From the IMG/VR virus record IMGVR_UViG_3300036846_000911, positions 1 to 63,309 of that record: a stretch of DNA of 63,309 bases; one strand, given 5' to 3'. This document shows positions 26,694 to 34,280 of the stretch, piece by piece (positions within the stretch are counted from its first letter, which is position 1; the number at the start of each line of letters is the position of its first letter). Both the position numbers and the translations under genes were made by a program. This DNA comes from a virus. The notes beneath the pieces were generated by a model, which was not told where the DNA came from, did not search any database, and saw only the letters and a list, made by a program, of their open reading frames with translations.

Positions 26694-27383
26694 GTGAACA
26701 AGCTCGTCCTGCTGGACCTGTACTGCGGCGCCGGGGGCGCCGGGGTCGGCTACCAGCGCGCCGGGTTCCGCGTCATCGGCGTCGACCACGTCGCTCAACC
26801 CCTGTACCCGTGCGATTTCATTCAAGGCGACGCCGTTGGGCTGCTGCCGTGGCTGATCCGCCGCTACCGGCCGCACCTCGTGCACGCCTCACCGCCCTGC
26901 CAGGCGCACACCCGCGTCACCAACCTCAACACCAACTTCCGCCGCCACGTTGTCGAAGAGACACTGCTGCCGAAACTGCGGGAAACGCTGCACGAACAGG
27001 GCGTGGACTACGTGATCGAAAACATCAACACCCGGTCCGCCGGCCTGCGCAACCCGATCATGTTGTGCGGCAGCCAATTCGGCCTGGACGTGTACCGGCA
27101 CAGGGGATTCGAGTCGAGCCTGCCGCTGCGCCGTAAGCCGCACCGGCCGCACGTACGGGTCGTCTCCCCCAACGGGGTGATGCCGACAAGTGAACGTCCG
27201 GTGCTCACCATCACCGGACGCAACGGCCGGCAGTCGAAGCAGTGGCAGGCCGCCGCCCGCGCCGCGATGGGCACACCCTGGATCACCGACCTCAACGGCC
27301 TGTGCGAGGCGATCCCGCCGGCCTACACCGAACACATCGGCCGCCAGATCCTGCTCCAGTTCGCCGCCCGGAGGGCCGCATGA
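26694..27383 (+). CDS. DNA (cytosine-5)-methyltransferase-like protein
   Basis: The protein has 229 aa, shorter than typical standalone enzymes but common in actinophages. DLYCGAGGAGVGYQRAG is motif I (S-adenosylmethionine binding), ASPPCQAHT is motif IV with the catalytic Pro-Cys pair, and DYVIENI corresponds to motif VI (ENV-like). The C-terminus (AIPPAYTEHIGRQ) matches the final AdoMet-side motif. The target-recognition region is short. It could protect phage DNA from host restriction. A GTG start is supported by CGGAGGCG upstream. Confidence 0.85.
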   Translation: MNKLVLLDLYCGAGGAGVGYQRAGFRVIGVDHVAQPLYPCDFIQGDAVGLLPWLIRRYRPHLVHASPPCQAHTRVTNLNTNFRRHVVEETLLPKLRETLHEQGVDYVIENINTRSAGLRNPIMLCGSQFGLDVYRHRGFESSLPLRRKPHRPHVRVVSPNGVMPTSERPVLTITGRNGRQSKQWQAAARAAMGTPWITDLNGLCEAIPPAYTEHIGRQILLQFAARRAA

Positions 27384-27652
27384 TTCAACTACCGCAACCG
27401 ATCAACGTCACCTTCTTCGAAGTGTCCGTCGAGAAAGTCGAAACCGAGGACGGCACCATCGAAGATGTCCTATCAATAATGATGGGCACGGAAGACCACC
27501 TGGCGGTGTACCGGGTGGGCCTGGATGGCGCCGCCGGCCTGGTCGCCGCGATCGGCGCCATGGCGACAGCCTGCGACGCGCAGTTCATCGCCCGCCTGGA
27601 TGACCAGGCGGATCGCCTCGTCTCCATGCCGCTGATGGCGGAACCCACATGA
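27380..27652 (+). CDS. hypothetical protein, 90 aa
   Basis: Start overlaps the methyltransferase stop as ATGA. It has an acidic beta-rich N-terminus and a hydrophobic alanine-rich helix (GLVAAIGAMATACDAQFIA). Not recognised. Confidence 0.6.
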   Translation: MIQLPQPINVTFFEVSVEKVETEDGTIEDVLSIMMGTEDHLAVYRVGLDGAAGLVAAIGAMATACDAQFIARLDDQADRLVSMPLMAEPT

Positions 27653-27870
27653 ACCCCGTCACCTTCGCCGACCCGTACAAGGTCTGCACCACCTGTGCGG
27701 GTTGGGTCACCGGCTACGACGACTACGGGGTCATCCCGTGTGGACATGACGACTACGTCGATGTCTGCCCGTCCTGGTCGCCGGTCGGCGGATGCGCCTG
27801 CATGGGCGTACTCGGATACGTTCAGCACGGCACGCCACCCGACCCGCACCGTCCGGGGGTGGTGCTGTGA
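27649..27870 (+). CDS. small cysteine-rich zinc-ribbon-like protein
   Basis: The protein has 73 aa with several cysteines: CTTCAGW, IPCGHDD, VCPSW and GGCACMG. The spacing suggests one or two metal sites. It overlaps neighbours by four bases at both ends. Confidence 0.6.
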   Translation: MNPVTFADPYKVCTTCAGWVTGYDDYGVIPCGHDDYVDVCPSWSPVGGCACMGVLGYVQHGTPPDPHRPGVVL

Positions 27871-28163
27871 ACGCCGCCCAACCGCCCCTGTTCGGCGTCC
27901 AGGATGTACCGGCGATGGAACGGCCGCGGCCGATAGGTCGCAATGAATACCTTGCTGGTGTGCCCCGGTATCAGCGGCTGCGCTGCGCCCGCCGGGTGCT
28001 GTGCGACGACTGCGTCCTGCTGCTGTCGCAGAACAACTGGGCCGGCCCGGCGCCGCTGCCCGCCGGGTGGGAACGCAAAACGACCGCCGGGCGGCTGCGG
28101 CTGTGTCACCCGCACATGACCGCCTGGATGAAGGCCGACCGGGCGGGGCGGGAGACGCGATGA
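27867..28163 (+). CDS. hypothetical protein, 98 aa, possible zinc site
   Basis: GTG start at a GTGA overlap. The middle RCARRVLCDDCVLLL has a CxxC-type pair. The C-terminal part ends with RLCHPHMTAW. Small Cys/His proteins with this layout are frequent in actinophage early regions; function unknown. Confidence 0.58.
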   Translation: MNAAQPPLFGVQDVPAMERPRPIGRNEYLAGVPRYQRLRCARRVLCDDCVLLLSQNNWAGPAPLPAGWERKTTAGRLRLCHPHMTAWMKADRAGRETR

Positions 28164-28417
28164 AACGCGGCGCGACACTGTGGAACATGCGCACCTGCGG
28201 CGACGCCGAACTCGGCGGGCGGCTACGCGGCGCCCGCAAACGCGCCAAGCTCACCCAGGCCGCGCTCGCCGCCGAACTGGGTGTGTGCACCTCGGCGGTG
28301 TGCATGTGGGAAACCGGGCAGCGCGGCATCGGCATCGACGACCTGCTCGCCTTCGCGCTGGCCACCCACGCCACCTTCGCAGATTTGATCGGCGAGGCGA
28401 ATCTGCCCGTGTACTAA
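28160..28417 (+). CDS. Xre-family helix-turn-helix regulator
   Basis: The protein has 85 aa. Residues 17-75 form a classic Cro/CI-type HTH: GGRLRGARKRAKLTQAALAA, then GVCTSAVCMWETGQRGIGID and LLAFALATHATFADL. It probably binds DNA as a dimer. Start coupled to the upstream gene by ATGA. It has no C-terminal cleavage domain, so it looks more like a Cro or accessory regulator than a RecA-sensitive repressor. Confidence 0.82.
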   Translation: MKRGATLWNMRTCGDAELGGRLRGARKRAKLTQAALAAELGVCTSAVCMWETGQRGIGIDDLLAFALATHATFADLIGEANLPVY

Positions 28418-28443
28418 CACCGAGCGTGAAAGTTGGGACAGGC

Positions 28444-28764
28444 ATGACCGCGAGCGAACCCGAATACGAACAATGCGACCGCTGCGGGGAACAGTTCCCG
28501 CTGCGCAGCGTCGTGCATGCCGCACTGGCGTTTCACGACAGTTTCGAGGCATACACGGCCTGCACGTTGGATCACCTCGCCGAACTGATCTCGGTGCGCG
28601 CGGTCGACGAGGAACGCCGGCACGGCCACGAGCACGCCCTGGTCGACGACGGCGACCTGGAACCACTGTCGTGGGACGACATTCCGGCGTTGACCGCCCA
28701 GCGCATTCAAGAAGCACTGGAACACCCAGGGACATTCGTGCCACGGCAACGGCCGCAGAGGTGA
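28444..28764 (+). CDS. small zinc-ribbon protein, 106 aa
   Basis: The N-terminus contains EQCDRCGEQFPLRSVVHAAL, a CxxC motif, then TACTLDHL. The remainder is acidic and helical. Family not identified. It ends in a GTGA overlap with the next gene. Confidence 0.58.
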   Translation: MTASEPEYEQCDRCGEQFPLRSVVHAALAFHDSFEAYTACTLDHLAELISVRAVDEERRHGHEHALVDDGDLEPLSWDDIPALTAQRIQEALEHPGTFVPRQRPQR

Positions 28765-29084
28765 GCATGCGCGACATGTTCTTTGGGATCGGCATCGACA
28801 CCGGCTCCAAAATGGTGTCCTGCGACCACTGCTCCATGGTTGTGCCGTGGTCGACGACGCTGATCCTCATCAGCGAAGTCTCGCTGAGGTTCGACCTCGA
28901 CAACCGGCCGCACGCCGCCGAACGCAGCCCGTCGGCGTGCGGACTCATCCAAATCGTCGCCTGCTCACTGGGGTGCCTCGCGCCGCTGGTCGCCGTCGCC
29001 AGTGGGCGCAGCCTCACGCCCAACGGCGGCGACGACGACTACTACGAACGGAAACGGGGACGCCGCCTTGACCACGCTTCGTGA
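28761..29084 (+). CDS. hypothetical protein, 107 aa
   Basis: The GTG at 28761 overlaps the previous stop; an ATG at 28767 is an alternative. It has a CDHC pair near residue 20, a hydrophobic segment around 60-80 (LIQIVACSLGCLAPLVAVAS) and a basic, Asp-rich C-terminus. It is possibly membrane-associated. Not recognised. Confidence 0.5.
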   Translation: MSMRDMFFGIGIDTGSKMVSCDHCSMVVPWSTTLILISEVSLRFDLDNRPHAAERSPSACGLIQIVACSLGCLAPLVAVASGRSLTPNGGDDDYYERKRGRRLDHAS

Positions 29085-29766
29085 ATGGCCCGACGGAAGC
29101 CGCATCGAAATACCCGGCCGCCGGCACACCCTGTACTACCGCGACGACGGCGACACCGGCCTGTGCGCCGACGTCGCGGCCGACGCCACCCGCCATTGGT
29201 TCACCGGCCGGGACTGCGCCGGGCTCACCTGGGCCGACCTGCTCGACATCCACGGCGAAGACGACCTGGCCGCCGCCCGCCCCCTGTACCAGCCGACCGA
29301 ACAACGCCCACCCGCCTACCGGCCGGTAACGGTGCTGCTCGGCGGCACCGTCGAAGCGCCCACCGCGTGGGTGTTCACCGACACGGACGACGCACACGCC
29401 GCACGCGCCGACGGCGCCGGCACCGTGCTGCTGCCCACCGTCGTGTTCGGCGTCGGGGTGCTGCCGACCCGGCACACCATCTTCACCGGCTGGGCACGGG
29501 TCGGCCGGGACTTCCACGACGACTGCGCACCGCAGATCGTCCAAACTGAAACCCATCACATCCGACCCGACACGTCCCCGTGGCTGCAATGCAGCGGCGA
29601 CGACCAGGACACCATCGCGGTACTCGGCCACGACGTCCTGGACCTGTACGCCGCCGGCCCCAGCGCCGCCGACGTCATCAACAACCTGGATCTACGGATG
29701 GCGCTACTGATCGACGCACGGATGTCACCACCCACGCCGATCGGCGCCCACGCGGCGCAAATGTGA
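29068..29766 (+). CDS. hypothetical protein, 232 aa
   Basis: I prefer the TTG at 29068 (LTTLREWPDG) because GGAAACGGGG precedes it and the upstream in-frame sequence is low complexity. The product is acidic with several Trp/Tyr residues and no recognised motif. It overlaps the previous gene by 17 bases and the next by four. Confidence 0.5.
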   Translation: MTTLREWPDGSRIEIPGRRHTLYYRDDGDTGLCADVAADATRHWFTGRDCAGLTWADLLDIHGEDDLAAARPLYQPTEQRPPAYRPVTVLLGGTVEAPTAWVFTDTDDAHAARADGAGTVLLPTVVFGVGVLPTRHTIFTGWARVGRDFHDDCAPQIVQTETHHIRPDTSPWLQCSGDDQDTIAVLGHDVLDLYAAGPSAADVINNLDLRMALLIDARMSPPTPIGAHAAQM

Positions 29767-30083
29767 GTGAAGACCCCGACCCGCTCGACGGCCCGCTGAG
29801 CAACCTGGGAATGGCGGCGGCGACCGGCAAATACCTCGCGATCCAGCTGCTCTCCATCGACACCTACGCCCCCGACGAGCGCTCCATCGTGCCCAGCTCC
29901 CGCCCCCGTGAAGTGCAGAGCATCCCGGTCATCTTCGCCTCCGAGGGCGGCTGCGAAGGACGCCACCAGGGGTGCCTGTCACTGCGCTACCGGGCGGCCG
30001 GGGTGTACGGCCGGCTACACCTCACCCCGGCCGATGCGCGGCGCCTGGAGGCCATCCTGCACGCCCTCTGCGCCGGTGAGTGA
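29763..30083 (+). CDS. hypothetical protein, 106 aa
   Basis: GTG start at a GTGA overlap. It is rich in charged and small residues, with three Cys near EGGCEGRHQGC. It is the last gene before the 1.4 kb repeat-rich gap. Not recognised. Confidence 0.55.
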   Translation: MSEDPDPLDGPLSNLGMAAATGKYLAIQLLSIDTYAPDERSIVPSSRPREVQSIPVIFASEGGCEGRHQGCLSLRYRAAGVYGRLHLTPADARRLEAILHALCAGE

Positions 30084-30110
30084 CGCCGCAAGCCAGCCTC
30101 ACCCGACCCA

Positions 30111-30147
30111 GCCCTGACCGATGCGCGTTTGCGCTGCGACTCAGGGC
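30111..30147 (+). terminator. possible terminator hairpin
   Basis: GCCCTGA (30111-30117) pairs with TCAGGGC (30141-30147), with GCGC words able to pair in the loop. It starts 28 bases after the last gene of the 26.2-30.1 kb run. A second perfect hairpin, AGTTGAGT / ACTCAACT, follows at 30172-30194. Confidence 0.5.
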
Positions 30148-30244
30148 GCCCCGGCGTTCGAACACACGTCTAGTTGAGTGTAGGGGACTCAACTCTGGGG
30201 ATTCGGCGAGAGCCCTTCTCTCAAAAATCGACCTTCGCATCGCC

Positions 30245-30691
30245 ATGACAAGTCTTTAACCATCGGCCGACAGGGGCTGACCTGCGGCTATGACAGGAAT
30301 GACAGGAATGACAACTTTCCCGGAAACCGATGATACGTGAAAGGTTCTTCATCGAGACCGTCGAGACGAAACGGCGCCACACGGGCAAGGATTCGAGAGG
30401 GGGCCATGACAACTTTGAGCGATTTGCAACCAGCTCCTAGAGTCTCTTCTATGTCATCTATTATCTCCTATTACTCTCACTACCCTACTTTCACGCAATA
30501 GTTGTCATAGTTGTCATGGACTGTAGGAAGTGCCAGGTCAGAGGCCGAATTTCACAGTGACGAAACGCGCCTGAGAGTTGTCATGCATGACAGGAATTTT
30601 CGTCATGGGACGGTAGATGGCAGAGTGTCAAAATGTCCGCAGATAGGCGATGGTTTCTGACACCAGGGTCCCATGACAAGAATCCATGACA
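30245..30691. repeat. iteron-like ATGACA repeats around an AT-rich patch
   Basis: ATGACA or its complement occurs 12 times: plus orientation at 30245, 30290, 30299, 30308, 30406, 30587, 30673 and 30686; minus at 30452, 30503, 30512 and 30579. Three are in exact 9-base tandem (30290, 30299, 30308) and two more are 9 bases apart (30503, 30512). ATGACAACTTT occurs three times. Between them 30421-30480 has only 24 G or C out of 60, far below the rest of the window. This is the layout of an initiator-binding region or a multi-site operator; no gene overlaps it convincingly. Confidence 0.55.
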
Positions 30692-30871
30692 ACTTTCTCC
30701 ATGGATTTGAGGGCTACCATGTCCGCTTCATGCCCCGATGTCCGTTTTAGAATGATGACGGCTCCGCCGTCCCATTCGAAAACGGACACCAGGTCCTGAA
30801 TCGGACATGGTACGCGGGGGGGCCGCGATGTGAGCTTGCTCACGTCGCGACGGCCTTGACAGTGAGAGCGC

Positions 30872-30908
30872 TCGATGTCCGTTGTCGCTTCGCGACAACG
30901 GACATCGA
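30872..30908. repeat. 17-base perfect inverted repeat, 3-base loop
   Basis: TCGATGTCCGTTGTCGC and its exact complement are separated by TTC. The stem is long and G+C-rich. It lies six bases before a second, larger palindrome. It could be a cruciform, protein-binding site or stable RNA hairpin. Confidence 0.7.
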
Positions 30909-30913
30909 TGCCT

Positions 30914-30951
30914 CGCTCCACTATGGAGCGCATGCGCTCCATAGTGGAGCG
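30914..30951. repeat. 38-base perfect palindrome
   Basis: The left half is CGCTCCACTATGGAGCGCA and the right half is its exact complement, with no spacer. Each half itself contains a nested CGCTCCA/TGGAGCG pair, so four copies of the same heptamer in alternating orientation are present. This suggests a binding site for a tetrameric or multi-dimer protein, or a resolution or origin element. Confidence 0.75.
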
Positions 30952-31486
30952 TCAGCTAGGGGCGGTACTGACATGCGGTCAGTATCGGACAACGGCAGCG
31001 AGGGCTGAACCCGTTGCATGTCAACGCTTTCCGCCATCACTCGCGCCCGGTATGCACCGATATGAGTGCGTGCCACGTCCACATTGGACATGCTTGCGTT
31101 GACCGCAAGCCGGACTGTCCACCTGCGACACGTGCACGGGCCTGCCTGGCGAGCGCCCCATTCGATGTCCCGTGCTGCCCCGTTGTCATGCCCGTCGATG
31201 TCCCCCAGGCTGCCATGCTGTGACGTGCTTCGATGCCGCGTGCGCCGTGTCCAGGTACATGCGTCTATGCCCTTGGCCGGCCGCGGCCTGTCGCATGTGG
31301 ACACCCGTCCAGGTACACCCGTCGATGTCCTGGCCGCGTCTCGCGTGGTGTAGGACCGTCCACCCGCGACCCTCGCACGCTACCGCCCCACCGCTAGCGT
31401 GAGTAGGAATCCTGGCCAGCTGTCAAGCTGCGGAAATGTGGGATAGCCGACACCCGACTTGCTACCGGAATCGCGCAATTAACGAC
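30952..31486. other. non-coding stretch with repeated short words
   Basis: I see no convincing gene here. Short words recur: CCCGTCGATGTCC-like at about 31190 and 31319, and GTCCAGGTAC at about 31249 and 31304, the latter reappearing in complement at 34743-34752 and 34773-34782. Around 30988-31022 the words GGACAACGG and CCCGTTGC resemble the structured intergenic element found downstream. It may be a leader or control region for the 31.5-34.7 kb island. Confidence 0.35.
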
Positions 31487-31498
31487 TAGGCTCACGGT
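31487..31498 (+). promoter_or_regulatory. -10 element of a leaderless promoter
   Basis: TAGGCT (31487-31492) lies six bases before the ATG at 31499, the spacing expected when transcription starts at the first codon. The same spacing and a shared CGGTATG junction occur at 35180-35192. No good -35 is visible at 17-18 bases upstream. Confidence 0.4.
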
Positions 31499-31873
31499 AT
31501 GACTTCCACACAGACACCCGCTAGCGGGTACGCGCCGCGCCCGGCCACCATGCGCACCATCATCGGCGAACAGCTGGCCTGGCAGGCTGAGGCTGAAACC
31601 CTCGCCGTTGCGCTCTCAGCCGCTATCCGCAGCGACGCGTCCCCGTCCGCGTACACGGACATCCTTGACAACCTTGCCTACGCGATCTTTCAGGGCTGGT
31701 CGGCCGAATGCGGTTTCGAGTCCGACGCTGACGCGTGGGACGTCGTCGAAGAGTTCTGGCAGGCAGGCCGCACGATCGCTAGCGCCATCGACTCACGCGC
31801 GGTGTACCGGGCGGAACTCGCTCACACCCTCGCGATCTACGGCACGATCAACTGGACCTCCGTCCAATCCTGA
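31499..31873 (+). CDS. hypothetical protein, 124 aa
   Basis: First gene of the low-G+C island. It is mainly helical and Ala-rich (EQLAWQAEAETLAVALSAAI), with aromatic residues in the second half (AIFQGWSAECGFESDADAW). No family recognised. Translation probably starts at a leaderless ATG. Structured element 1 begins four bases after its stop. Confidence 0.6.
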   Translation: MTSTQTPASGYAPRPATMRTIIGEQLAWQAEAETLAVALSAAIRSDASPSAYTDILDNLAYAIFQGWSAECGFESDADAWDVVEEFWQAGRTIASAIDSRAVYRAELAHTLAIYGTINWTSVQS

Positions 31874-31877
31874 CTAT

Positions 31878-31934
31878 CCGGCCACTCGTGGTGGACAACG
31901 GGCGCGTAGCCCGTTGCCTGCCATGTCCGACCGG
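31878..31934 (+). promoter_or_regulatory. structured intergenic element, copy 1
   Basis: The 57-base element starts and ends with CCGG. An apical hairpin CAACGGGC / GCCCGTTG closes a five-base loop; below it CGTGG pairs with CCATG. The right-hand side CCGTTGCCTGCCATGTCC is identical in all four copies, while the left side and loop vary with pairing kept. It sits between two same-strand genes. Confidence 0.75.
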
Positions 31935-31959
31935 ACAACCAACCGAACGGAGTCTTGAC

Positions 31960-32550
31960 ATGGCACAGGAATCGGCCGAATCGCTGACCAGCGCGTTTAT
32001 CGGCAAGGCTGACGACACGGAGTGGCGCGCGGTTACGCGTGGCGACATCCGCTACCGCACAGCCAACGGCGCGCCAATCGTCGACGGTATGCGCGCATTC
32101 AACAACAACCTTGACGTCACCATTGTCCGCGTGACGCGCGGCGCCGTTCCCGGTAGCGAGTTTCACGCGAGTTGGGATGGCTGGTTTGAGTGCGAATCGG
32201 TTACGGGCGAGCGCATGCCGATCATGGATGGCGAGCGCTTGACGACGCGTCACCCGTTTACGGGTGAGCGTGCCGACGATGCCGCGCGCGTGGCTATCGC
32301 TGATTTGGACCGTTGGGATTACGCGCGGAGCATGACAGAAGCGCTCGATTGCGTGAAAGAGGAACGCGCGCGTTTGCTGTCCGAACGTCGGTCGAATTTG
32401 GGCTATGCCGTAGCTGACTTGGATTCGCTGTGCGCGCTTTACGGTCTAACTGCCCTGCAAACGCGTGACCTTATGGCGTACGCGCTCGGCTGGCCAGTTG
32501 ACGAATTGCCGATTGTTGAGCCTAGGGCAATCCCGTATCCGTTGGCCTAA
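31960..32550 (+). CDS. hypothetical protein, 196 aa
   Basis: It begins MAQESAESLTSAFIGKADDT and has a beta-rich first half and a helical second half (DLDSLCALYGLTALQTRDLM). Not recognised. A 60-base sample of this gene (32161-32220) has 36 G or C, clearly lower than the flanking phage genes. It lies between structured elements 1 and 2. Confidence 0.6.
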   Translation: MAQESAESLTSAFIGKADDTEWRAVTRGDIRYRTANGAPIVDGMRAFNNNLDVTIVRVTRGAVPGSEFHASWDGWFECESVTGERMPIMDGERLTTRHPFTGERADDAARVAIADLDRWDYARSMTEALDCVKEERARLLSERRSNLGYAVADLDSLCALYGLTALQTRDLMAYALGWPVDELPIVEPRAIPYPLA

Positions 32551-32555
32551 CCACC

Positions 32556-32614
32556 CCGGCCACTCGTGGTGGACAACGGCGCGATTCGCTCCGTTGCCTG
32601 CCATGTCCGACCGG
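32556..32614 (+). promoter_or_regulatory. structured intergenic element, copy 2
   Basis: 59 bases. Outer CCGG/CCGG, middle CGTGG/CCATG, apical CAACGG/CCGTTG extended by GCG/CGC around an ATT loop. It starts five bases after the upstream stop and ends 31 bases before the next ATG. Confidence 0.75.
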
Positions 32615-32645
32615 ACAACCAATCGCACAGCAAAGGAATGCCGCC

Positions 32646-33623
32646 ATGTCACAGCACACCATCGACTACCTGAACGAAAACACGCTCATTGGTTTCACGG
32701 GCATGCGTGGCAACGCGTGGACGTGGAAGGCCGGTACGGACAATCACTTTGCGGGTGAGGTACCAATGGAGCGCGTACTCCAACTGTTCGCGTGGGAGCC
32801 GACCGTCAATCTGATGGTGTGCCCTTGCGGTTGTGGGGAAACGTGGAAAGCGGTTTCGCGTTCCGACAACCGGCACCGCATGGGTATCTTCAAAGAGGGC
32901 TACGAACCGCACTCTTTCAAGACGTGGCTCGTGGAAGCGGTCGGGACCATTCTTGACGACACGCTCCGTATCGGTTCGGCCGGTCAGCTGCGATTCGGTG
33001 CCGTCGGTTGGGTATCGGCCGAGACTCCCGACACGCTCACTACTCCGGAGGGTGTCGATTTCCGGCCACACTTGCTGGCGACGACGTCTTTTGACGGGAG
33101 CGTTGCCACGACCTATAAGCCGGTCGTGACACGCGTGGTGTGTGACAACACGTTGGAGATGGCAAAGCGCGAAAACAGCGCGACGTACAAAATCAAGCAC
33201 ACGCGCAATAGCGGTTTCCGCGTGGCCAGTGCGCGCGATGCGCTCGGAATCGTCCACGCCGTTGCGGAAGACTTTGAGGCGGAAGTACGCGAGTTGTGCG
33301 CGACTACCGTCACAGAGAAGCAATGGGCTGCATTCCTTGACGCGTACGCGCCGATGCCGGATGACAAGGGTCGTGGCCGCACGATTGCCGAAAACAAGCG
33401 TGACGGTTTGGCGCGCATGTACCGCCACGACTTGCGCGCAGCTCCATGGTCGGGAACGGCTTTCGGTGTGTTGCAGGCGGTTGACACGTGGACGCAACAC
33501 GAACAGACCGTGCGCAACGTCGGACGGGCAGAGCGCAACATGCTCTCCATCGTGACGGGCAAGCACGCGAAAGCCTCTGATGAGGTAGCGACCACGCTGC
33601 GCAAGGTACTTGCCTCTGTCTGA
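32646..33623 (+). CDS. DUF932 / phage-plasmid-like protein
   Basis: The protein has 325 aa. The centre (LATTSFDGSVATTYKPVVT, RVVCDNTLEMA) is diagnostic of DUF932, a family on plasmids and phages of unknown biochemical role that often lies near DNA metabolism or plasmid-maintenance genes. An N-terminal CPCGCGETWK may bind metal. The C-terminal half is helical. The ATG has AAAGGAATG upstream. It is the only gene of the island with a recognised domain. Confidence 0.82.
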   Translation: MSQHTIDYLNENTLIGFTGMRGNAWTWKAGTDNHFAGEVPMERVLQLFAWEPTVNLMVCPCGCGETWKAVSRSDNRHRMGIFKEGYEPHSFKTWLVEAVGTILDDTLRIGSAGQLRFGAVGWVSAETPDTLTTPEGVDFRPHLLATTSFDGSVATTYKPVVTRVVCDNTLEMAKRENSATYKIKHTRNSGFRVASARDALGIVHAVAEDFEAEVRELCATTVTEKQWAAFLDAYAPMPDDKGRGRTIAENKRDGLARMYRHDLRAAPWSGTAFGVLQAVDTWTQHEQTVRNVGRAERNMLSIVTGKHAKASDEVATTLRKVLASV

Positions 33624-33628
33624 CGATT

Positions 33629-33682
33629 CCGGCCACTCATGGTGGGCAACGGGGCAACCCGTTGCCTGCCATGTCCGACCGG
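33629..33682 (+). promoter_or_regulatory. structured intergenic element, copy 3
   Basis: 54 bases, the most compact copy. The apical stem GGCAACGGG/CCCGTTGCC closes a GCAA tetraloop of the stable GNRA class. The middle stem is CATGG/CCATG, where copies 1 and 2 have CGTGG, so a G-U pair is replaced by A-U with pairing kept. Confidence 0.78.
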
Positions 33683-33713
33683 ACTACCGATCACCCGTAC
33701 AGAGGAAACGCAC

Positions 33714-34184
33714 ATGACTACCGACACCGAACCGACCGTGACCGTTCACCCTATGGCAATGGGAGTGTTGCGCGCGATTGCCAGCGACTTGGAGGCAATC
33801 GGCGACACGATCGGACGCGAATCTACGGTGTACCGCGCAATGTCCGACTCGTGGCTACGCGCTTCCGGTAACGTCTGGCGACTCTTGGAGGGTGGCGGTT
33901 CACTCTCCCGTGACGATTCCCGTTCCCTGTATATCGTGACCGGCTACGGCATGCATGTGGGAGTCATCTTTTTCGCCGATCGCGACACCTACAAGGACGC
34001 AATGGTGGCAGGGACCGATCCGATGATGCCGCACGTGAACGCGTGCAGTCGACACAACGGCGCTGCCTACCCGTCGACTACGGAGCATTGCGCCGGTCAT
34101 CCTGGCGAAGGTGCACCGGTACGGGAGTCGTTCTGTATCCGTCGCACCATTCCGATGCCCGGTACATGGAGCCTGCACTCCTGA
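33714..34184 (+). CDS. hypothetical protein, 156 aa
   Basis: It starts after AGAGGAAACGCAC. The N-terminus is helical (MGVLRAIASDLEAIGDTIG), the middle is a beta-rich segment (SLYIVTGYGMHVGVIFF), and the C-terminal third is rich in Cys, His and Pro. Not recognised. Lower G+C than flanking regions. Confidence 0.6.
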   Translation: MTTDTEPTVTVHPMAMGVLRAIASDLEAIGDTIGRESTVYRAMSDSWLRASGNVWRLLEGGGSLSRDDSRSLYIVTGYGMHVGVIFFADRDTYKDAMVAGTDPMMPHVNACSRHNGAAYPSTTEHCAGHPGEGAPVRESFCIRRTIPMPGTWSLHS

Positions 34185-34249
34185 CCGGTCGGACATGGTG
34201 AGCAACGGCGCGATTGCGATTCGCTCCGTTGCCTGCCATGTCCGACCGG
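34185..34249 (+). promoter_or_regulatory. structured intergenic element, copy 4
   Basis: 65 bases, beginning at the base after the upstream stop. Here the outer arms CCGGTCGGACATGG and CCATGTCCGACCGG are fully complementary (14 base pairs), whereas copies 1-3 have an internal loop. The apical stem GCAACGG/CCGTTGC is extended by GCGA/TCGC. Confidence 0.78.
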
Positions 34250-34280
34250 ACTACCGATCAACTCAGCGAAGGAAACGCAC

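Noticed and set aside
30245-30691. ATGACA repeats considered as CRISPR repeats
   Set aside because: The words are six to eleven bases, in both orientations, with irregular spacing.
30628-30843. Minus-strand ORF of up to 104 codons in the repeat-rich gap
   Set aside because: Part of its translation looks protein-like, but it overlaps the iteron-like repeats, its start region runs into the palindromes, and it has no ribosome site or operon partner.
31066-31402. Short plus-strand ORFs in the non-coding region before the island
   Set aside because: Several overlapping frames are open to similar extents, none has a ribosome site, and the products are low-complexity Arg/Pro/His/Ser.
31878-34249. 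Structured repeats considered as CRISPR array
   Set aside because: Spacing is gene-length, units are not identical, and the variable parts covary within hairpins. No cas genes are present; the Cas4-like nuclease fits a phage recombination role.
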